Assembly: GCA_947629525.1 (NCBI GenBank)
Contig: CANREB010000016.1
Location: 1-50,724 of the forward strand
Length of the DNA: 50,724 nt
Source of the DNA: an uncultured Lachnospiraceae bacterium
GTDB taxonomy: Bacteria > Bacillota > Clostridia > Lachnospirales > Lachnospiraceae
Direction of reading: 5' to 3'
The notes below the pieces were generated by a model. The model had not been told where the DNA came from. It made no database searches and saw only the letters and a list, made by a program, of their open reading frames with translations. This document shows, in pieces, positions 46,241 through 50,724 of the stretch (within the stretch, counting starts at the first letter, position 1; every line of letters starts with the position of its first letter). The position numbers were made by a program, and so were the translations under genes.

Positions 46241-48037
46241 CTACTGATACCAAGAGCGTTGTTTCATAAACATTTCCGCATAGTATCCATTATTCCCCAT
46301 CAACTCTTCGTGAGTTCCGCTTTCCTGTATGTGTCCGTCTTTCAAAACCATAATTTTATCAGATAAAATACAAGATGCCAGCCTATGTGATATTAATATT
46401 GAAGTTTTCTTAGCTTTTATAAGCACATCATGTATCACATGATACAATTCACATTCTGCAATGGGATCGAGTGACGATGCGGGTTCATCTAAGAGAAGCA
46501 TATCTGCCTCTCCCGCAAAAGCTCTTGCTATTAAAACTCTCTGCCACTGTCCTCCTGACAAATCAACCGCATCTTCAAAAATGTTTCCAAGGTTTTGATC
46601 CAACCCTTTTTCCAACTGAAACAAATCTTTCACACCCGCTGCAGTTAAAGCGTCTTTCAGCCGATTATCATTCTGCATATCATCTATATTTCCAAGTCCG
46701 ACATTTTCTCTTAGTGACAGCATGTAATGCTGTCCGTCTTGAAAAACAACAGATAACGCTTTTCCAATCATTTCATTCGGCATATCCGTAATATCAACCC
46801 CGTTTATACGGATCGTCCCCTTGTCCGGCTGATATAATCCGCACAAAAGTTTTATGATAGTAGATTTACCCGAACCATTTATTCCAACAAAAGAAACAAT
46901 TTCTCCTCTTTCTACAGAAAAAGACACATCATCAAGCACAATGTTATCAGAATCGGGGTAAGAAAAGGATACATGCTCAAACTCTATCGCCTTTTGGTCA
47001 TTCCATAATTTATTCTCCAAACCACAAAATTCTGTTTTTTTGCTGCCCTTTGTTTCATCCAATTCAAAGAAAGCCAAAATAAGATTTATTTTTTCGGAAG
47101 TTCGTGCCAAAGTAGAAATGTTACTTGACAGGCTTTGCTGTGATCTGGCAAAAATTGCAATGCTGTTGATTAAAATCGCATATGTGCCAATTTGTAACCG
47201 TTCCGCAATGATCATTTCGGAAGACACGCAGATTACCAACACAGTAAACATACATATTGTCATTGTAAAAAACAGTTTATATTTCGTAACTTTTCCGATA
47301 TTTGTTTTTAAGTCATTATTAATTGATTGTGTCAATTTTTCACTCTCATTAATAAAATAATCTTTTGCATTAAACACTTTTATTTCCTGCAAAGCGTTTT
47401 TATCGGCAAAAAGGCTTTGAAAGTAGTATCGTTTTCTTATATCTTTTGTCATAGTCCATCGCTGTTTCATTTCAATATAAGCTGCGGATAAGCAAAAATA
47501 CACCAACGGTATCGTCAACAAACCTGCAATCAGCCCCACCCACAAAACAGCCCATGTAAAAATACAGATGACTTCAATCACAGCAATAACAGATGATACT
47601 ATATTGATGGAAATATTAAGTACGGAAACAATGTCCGTATAAGACGACGCATTAACATGTTGGAATAAGTCTTGATTTTCGCTGCATTCATATTGCCAAT
47701 ATTCCAATTTGTTATATTTGTCAATGACATCCGGAAGAAAATTTTTTTCCATTTCCGCGTTGATGTGAATATTGATGTACTTATTTAATAAGTAAAACAA
47801 ATTCATCGCTAATACACTTAAAATCCAAACAGCAATCAATTGATAAATCTTAGTACTTATCGCTTCTTCGGATAAAGCATTAATCATTTTTTCAAGAACT
47901 CTTGCATTTATTAAAATGCTGAAAGAGGATATCAGAGCAGCAGCAATTAACACAATGCTCCAAAACCGTGAATATTTCATAATATTCTTCCAACAGAAAG
48001 CAATTGATTTCCTGATAATACTTATTTTTTCTTTCAT
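46241..48037 (-). CDS. ABC exporter half (membrane domain plus ATPase), first of a pair
   Basis: 598 aa. Membrane helices through about residue 330 (for example FWSIVLIAAALISSFSILI, VICIFTWAVLWVGLIAGLL), then the ATPase: Walker A G-I-N-G-S-G-K-S-T, signature L-S-G-G-Q-W-Q-R-V, Walker B M-L-L-L-D-E-P-A-S-S-L-D, switch His in S-I-L-I-S-H-R-L. AAGGGG is 6 nt before the ATG. Partner of the next gene. Confidence 0.94.
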   Translation of the reverse strand: MKEKISIIRKSIAFCWKNIMKYSRFWSIVLIAAALISSFSILINARVLEKMINALSEEAISTKIYQLIAVWILSVLAMNLFYLLNKYINIHINAEMEKNFLPDVIDKYNKLEYWQYECSENQDLFQHVNASSYTDIVSVLNISINIVSSVIAVIEVICIFTWAVLWVGLIAGLLTIPLVYFCLSAAYIEMKQRWTMTKDIRKRYYFQSLFADKNALQEIKVFNAKDYFINESEKLTQSINNDLKTNIGKVTKYKLFFTMTICMFTVLVICVSSEMIIAERLQIGTYAILINSIAIFARSQQSLSSNISTLARTSEKINLILAFFELDETKGSKKTEFCGLENKLWNDQKAIEFEHVSFSYPDSDNIVLDDVSFSVERGEIVSFVGINGSGKSTIIKLLCGLYQPDKGTIRINGVDITDMPNEMIGKALSVVFQDGQHYMLSLRENVGLGNIDDMQNDNRLKDALTAAGVKDLFQLEKGLDQNLGNIFEDAVDLSGGQWQRVLIARAFAGEADMLLLDEPASSLDPIAECELYHVIHDVLIKAKKTSILISHRLASCILSDKIMVLKDGHIQESGTHEELMGNNGYYAEMFMKQRSWYQ

Positions 48038-48243
48038 TCATTGCCCCTTAACAATACTCATTATTACAATCTGTATTTCCATACATCCGGCATCCTCTCA
48101 TCCGTCAAATCTTGAAAATGTCCTCTGCATCAAGTGATTTCGCCTTATGCTGATGTTCTATTCCGAAATCTTTTTATATTATACACTATTTTTTGTTATT
48201 TTCAATATGCGGCGTATGACTAAACGTTTTGAGTGGGACGGAC

Positions 48244-48320
48244 GAAATAAGGCAGAATATACAAAAACGCGGCGCTGCTGTCGCAATGCGCCGCTTATTT
48301 TGTATATTCTGCCTTATTTC
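48244..48320. repeat. RPT2 palindromic element, copy d (arm type ATAAGGCAG)
   Basis: Same 77 bp, same orientation and the same flanks as copy c. Copies c and d bracket the acidic gene and the two ABC genes. Confidence 0.9.
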
Positions 48321-48512
48321 TATGTTGTTGTGGGTGGTGCTGTGTTTGTATTTTTTCGGTTTGATATATTTTTGTTACGATTTCTGTTGAGAAACAGCTA
48401 ATGTATAGCAGATGAATTTTGGTTTAGAGTGTTTTCATTCTTCGGAACTTGAAAAATTCCAATGTTCTAAACAAGTTAAAATCAATATTCCGACCGTGTC
48501 CCATCATCACTC

Positions 48513-49166
48513 TCACTTACTCATCCAACCTAAATATTCTCCGCCTATATACACTTTTACGATTACGTCGCTTCCATCTGAATCCGGTTCAAATGCCAAT
48601 GTAACAATTATATTCTCATCAATGCTAGCCGGGTACTGATATACACCGCCTCCTAACGATATGATTGTTTCAGAGCTAACCGGCTGATAATCGTTACCAT
48701 GCCAATACACGCTCACTGGAATGTGATCATAGTGTTCATTATCAACATAAACTGCTCCTTCAAGCTCTACATACATCTCGTTGTCTTCCTCCCAAGCATC
48801 GTATGTTTCATAAATGCCTTCAAACGCCTTGTCAAACACCACTGGCGCTGCTGCCTGTGCTTCTGCTGCTGCCTGTGCTTCTGTATCTGCCTGCGTTTCC
48901 GTTTCTGTGTCTGTAGTATTCGGCAGCGTCAAAATCTGATTAGCGTAAATAACATTCGGGTCTTTTATCTGACTCTTATTACTCTCATAAATCTCACGCC
49001 ACTTGAGGGCATCGCCATATACCTGCTTTGCGATTTTGCTAAGGTTGTCACCCGCTTTAGTCGTGTAAGTCTCCTCTGCCGCAAATACAGTCATACTCGA
49101 CATAACCATTGTCATAGCTGCCACTGCCACTACCGCGGCTGTTTTCTTCAAAGTTCTTTTTCTCAT
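48513..49166 (-). CDS. Secreted LysM-domain protein
   Basis: 217 aa. Signal peptide (M-R-K-R-T-L-K-K-T-A-A-V-V ... S-S-M-T-V-F-A-A, cleavage near residue 31), a LysM domain (about 33-85: Y-T-T-K-A-G-D-N-L-S-K-I-A-K-Q-V-Y-G), an Ala/Glu/Thr linker, and a beta-rich C-terminal domain of about 110 residues (W-H-G-N-D-Y-Q-P-V-S ... G-G-E-Y-L-G-W-M-S-K) that is not recognised. It likely stays on the wall by LysM binding to glycan. AGAGG is 8 nt from ATG 49166. Its promoter has a G11 tract in the spacer. Confidence 0.88.
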   Translation of the reverse strand: MRKRTLKKTAAVVAVAAMTMVMSSMTVFAAEETYTTKAGDNLSKIAKQVYGDALKWREIYESNKSQIKDPNVIYANQILTLPNTTDTETETQADTEAQAAAEAQAAAPVVFDKAFEGIYETYDAWEEDNEMYVELEGAVYVDNEHYDHIPVSVYWHGNDYQPVSSETIISLGGGVYQYPASIDENIIVTLAFEPDSDGSDVIVKVYIGGEYLGWMSK

Positions 49167-49227
49167 TGTGTTTTCCTCTCTCCCTTTCAAAGTAAGTTTC
49201 TTCACACTATCTTTCAAATGCCCCTCT

Positions 49228-49260
49228 ATTATACCCCCCCCCCCTGTATACCTCTGTCAA
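49228..49260 (-). promoter_or_regulatory. Promoter with G11 tract in a 21-bp spacer (LysM gene)
   Basis: TTGACA (49255-49260) and TATAAT (49228-49233) on the minus strand are perfect; the spacer is 21 bp with eleven consecutive G next to the -10. Transcription would start near 49221, 55 nt before the LysM ATG. Confidence 0.82.
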
Positions 49261-49290
49261 CCATTTTTTCTAAAATCCACCAACATATTT

Positions 49291-49417
49291 TTTTAAGACA
49301 TAAAAAAATCAGGCATCCTCTCCCCAAAAGCAAAAATCAAACACCCAATTCCACCCCAAAATCTTATTCTATTCTCTATTCACCCACACAACACCCACCA
49401 GTCCTGCAGACCAAACA
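49291..49417. repeat. Left long direct repeat preceding RPT1b
   Basis: About 130 bp starting TTTTAAGACATAAAAAAATC, closely matched by 50511-50627. Both run directly into an RPT1 element, so the repeated unit is this stretch plus RPT1. No coding frame is supported. Confidence 0.85.
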
Positions 49418-49578
49418 GCCCGAACAGGGGCATGCACCCCCGCAGACCCTTGAAAAGCGTCGGTACTTAACGAAACAAGCTTTAAAAGCGCAAGCTTTTA
49501 AGGCGCCGTTGAGTTTAGTACCGCTACGCTTTTCACGAGCGCAAGCGCGTCTGCGGGGGTGCATGCCCCTGTTCGGGC
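49418..49578. repeat. RPT1 palindromic element, copy b
   Basis: 161 bp with perfect 30-bp terminal inverted repeats (49418-49447 and 49549-49578, starting GCCCGAACAGGGG). The core matches the reverse complement of RPT1a (for example AAAAGCGTAGCGG and CCGACGCTTTT). The arms correspond base by base to RPT1a arms (GCCC-AA-CAG-G-CATGCAC), with substitutions mirrored on both sides. Confidence 0.9.
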
Positions 49579-49596
49579 GTCCCCCCGCAGACCAAC

Positions 49597-49710
49597 TCAC
49601 CTTCCATTCGCCATCTCGCACAACTCCGCAAGCATCTTCGGCAGATCCGTATCCATATTTTCATCAGTAAACTGGCAAGTCCCAACTTTCTTGTGTCCGC
49701 CGCCATTATA
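49597..49710 (-). pseudogene. Remnant of a DHH/DHHA1-type phosphoesterase C terminus
   Basis: A frame reading Y-N-G-G-G-H-K-K-V-G-T-C-Q-F, then T-D-E-N-M-D and L-A-E-L-C-E-M-A-N, ends at TGA 49597 and is cut upstream by an in-frame TAA at 49711. G-G-G-H-K-K is the DHHA1 signature of DHH family phosphoesterases. Without the rest of the gene this is most likely a decayed fragment, with RPT1b lying right beside it. Confidence 0.5.
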
Positions 49711-49803
49711 TTAGTAATCGTATTTATGTTATACAAGCCTTAAAATCATTATCAGAAACTTTTCCCATATTAACATTCCCCAATAATTCAAGCATACTTT
49801 TTT

Positions 49804-50091
49804 CTAAATATTTCGTTTTGGAACAAATTCGATTTTTAATGCCATATCCATGCCCTCTGCTAATCTTTTTAAAAGATTGATAGATGGATTTCTAGTTCCA
49901 TGCTCCAACTTACTGATATCCGCCTGATTGATTCCCGTGCGCTGTGCCAATTCTTTCTGTGTAAGGTTTTGTGAAATTCTTGCATCTATAATAGCCCTTA
50001 TGACATCAAATTCCGGTTGCATATCCTCATATTCTTTTTTAAATTCTTCATCTTGTAACTGCTCATTTAAAAAATCATCAAATTTTCTCAT
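49804..50091 (-). CDS. XRE-type antitoxin (HigA-like)
   Basis: 95 aa. Acidic helical N terminus (F-D-D-F-L-N-E-Q-L-Q-D-E-E-F-K-K-E-Y), then an XRE helix-turn-helix (S-Q-N-L-T-Q-K-E-L-A-Q-R-T-G-I-N-Q-A-D-I-S-K-L-E), ending in a strand A-L-K-I-E-F-V-P-K-R. ATG 50091 is preferred over the ATG three codons earlier because it overlaps the frame-corrected stop of the toxin gene as ATGA. It should neutralise the toxin and bind the operator upstream of the pair. Confidence 0.88.
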   Translation of the reverse strand: MRKFDDFLNEQLQDEEFKKEYEDMQPEFDVIRAIIDARISQNLTQKELAQRTGINQADISKLEHGTRNPSINLLKRLAEGMDMALKIEFVPKRNI

Positions 50092-50443
50092 TTTCCACAT
50101 ACCCTTTCCAAATAATCCTTACGATATGTTTTTGCCCGCTCTATTTCCGCCTTTGGAGTCTTTTGTGTTTTTTAACAAAACCATTTGTTAATATTATTTT
50201 TCCGTCATAACAGAAAAAATATAATACTCTTGAAATATTACTGCCTAATTTACCTCGAAATTCAAATATCCCATCCTCTAAATGTTTACTATAAGGTTCG
50301 CGTAAATAAGTTCCATACTCCTGCAAAACGCCTATGATTCCAGATATTTTAACCCGCATTTTTCTGTCTAGGCTTTTCAAAAAATCTTCAACAGGAACAT
50401 CCCCATTTTCCTTTTCATAAAATATCACCTCAAATTTTGCCAT
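50088..50443 (-). pseudogene. HigB/RelE-type (Gp49-like) toxin gene with a -1 frameshift near the 3' end
   Basis: As it stands it encodes 100 aa (stop at 50141): M-A-K-F-E-V-I-F-Y-E, V-E-D-F-L-K-S-L-D-R-K-M-R, R-G-K-L-G-S-N-I-S-R-V-L-Y-F, G-F-V-K-K, then the unusual tail H-K-R-L-Q-R-R-K. Adding one A to the A6 run near 50172 gives the family-typical end T-Q-K-T-P-K-A-E-I-E-R-A-K and Y-R-K-D-Y-L, and a stop that overlaps the antitoxin start as ATGA (118 aa, the usual length). So the gene is either mutated, rescued by slippage, or misread at a homopolymer. Start: GAGGTG 5 nt upstream. Confidence 0.8.
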
Positions 50444-50460
50444 ATTGCCACCTCAATCAT

Positions 50461-50489
50461 AGTATATGGCAAATATGCCATATTGTCAA
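50461..50489 (-). promoter_or_regulatory. Promoter and autoregulatory operator of the HigBA-type module
   Basis: Minus strand TTGACA (50484-50489), 17-bp spacer, TATACT (50461-50466). The spacer is filled by the palindrome ATATGGCA-AATA-TGCCATAT (50464-50483), the expected antitoxin binding site. The leader is only about 10 nt. Confidence 0.82.
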
Positions 50490-50510
50490 TTACATCTTTA
50501 TATATCCCAT

Positions 50511-50627
50511 TTTTCAAGACATAAAAAAATCAGGCACCCACTCCCCAAAAGCGAAAGCAAACACCCAATTCTCACACCAAAATCCTATTCTATTCTCTAT
50601 CCACCCACCAGTCCTGCAGACCAAACA
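50511..50627. repeat. Right long direct repeat preceding RPT1c
   Basis: Matches 49291-49417 with a few substitutions and a short deletion (the left copy has an additional ACACAACACCC-like stretch). Confidence 0.85.
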
Positions 50628-50724
50628 GCCCGAACAGGGGCATGCATCCCCGCAGACCCTTGAAAAGCGTCGGTACTTAACGAAACAAGCTTTAAAAGCG
50701 CAAGCTTTTAAGGCGCCGTTGAGT
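50628..50724. repeat. RPT1 palindromic element, copy c (cut by window end)
   Basis: The first 97 bp match RPT1b with one difference in the arm (GCATGCAT for GCATGCAC). Same orientation as RPT1b; the two bracket the DHH remnant and the toxin-antitoxin module. Confidence 0.88.

Noticed and set aside
48699..49670. 323-codon plus-strand frame.
   Set aside because: It is antisense to the LysM gene and crosses the G tract and RPT1b. Cys/His/Ser/Pro-rich composition shows it is not a gene.
50141..50180. Programmed -1 frameshift in the toxin gene.
   Set aside because: The zero-frame heptamer is T-AAA-AAA, not a standard X-XXY-YYZ slippery site, and no downstream pseudoknot was seen. Mutation or read error is simpler; slippage stays possible.

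Overview
The window looks like chromosome from a Gram-positive anaerobe of the Clostridia, most likely Lachnospiraceae. The reasons are strong AGGAGG-type ribosome sites, a CIRCE-controlled groES-groEL pair, clpC, a SpoIID-like protein, a stand-alone glycyl-radical protein, and several small membrane or Ser-rich proteins of a kind I associate with that family. Taxonomy is inferred from gene content only. Most genes from about 12 kb onward lie on the minus strand.

Layout. 1-3 kb is accessory: the 5' part of an ABC exporter gene, a 151-bp palindromic element, and an AT-rich acyltransferase gene bracketed by two near-identical 173/174-bp direct repeats. 3-12 kb is core: a two-OB-fold SSB, typA, a Ser-rich unknown, a SpoIID/peptidoglycan-binding protein, a YigZ-family protein, a class A PBP, tRNA-Thr and a membrane-anchored SH3 protein. 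12-20.6 kb holds an XRE/CheC-like/YihY operon, tRNA-Trp, an M18 aminopeptidase with radA, a small unknown gene, and a GntR(YtrA-type)-clpC operon. 20.7-25.8 kb is a purE-purM-purN-purD operon ending in a large SH3 membrane protein. 25.8-33 kb has pyrE with two small membrane proteins and an M29-type peptidase, a LytTR/GHKL two-component system, and an NfeD/SPFH membrane operon. 33-37.7 kb has a small unknown, grcA, a Crp/Fnr regulator, a GNAT-like gene overlapping a 62-aa gene, and groES-groEL. 37.8-42.2 kb has a degenerate GGDEF protein, a PHP-HAD fusion and an ABC-F ATPase.

42.2-50.7 kb is accessory again: a DUF4143-type ATPase, an acidic unknown, a pair of ABC exporters, a LysM protein and a HigBA-type toxin-antitoxin module whose toxin gene carries a frameshift.

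The most unusual signal is two families of long palindromic elements, called RPT1 and RPT2 here. Each keeps a conserved core, while the outer arms differ between subtypes in matching positions on both sides, so the hairpin is preserved. Same-subtype copies lie as direct repeats around accessory cargo: RPT2 around the acyltransferase, RPT2 around the ABC exporter pair with the acidic unknown, and RPT1 around the HigBA module. No transposase or integrase is visible. A second unusual signal is a pair of related promoters, for the acidic unknown and the LysM protein. Both have perfect TTGACA and TATAAT hexamers but 20 and 21 bp spacers containing G8 and G11 tracts, as expected of phase-variable promoters. 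A third is a GTAAC-N4-GTTAC operator placed exactly at -41.5 of a candidate grcA promoter, next to a Crp/Fnr gene.
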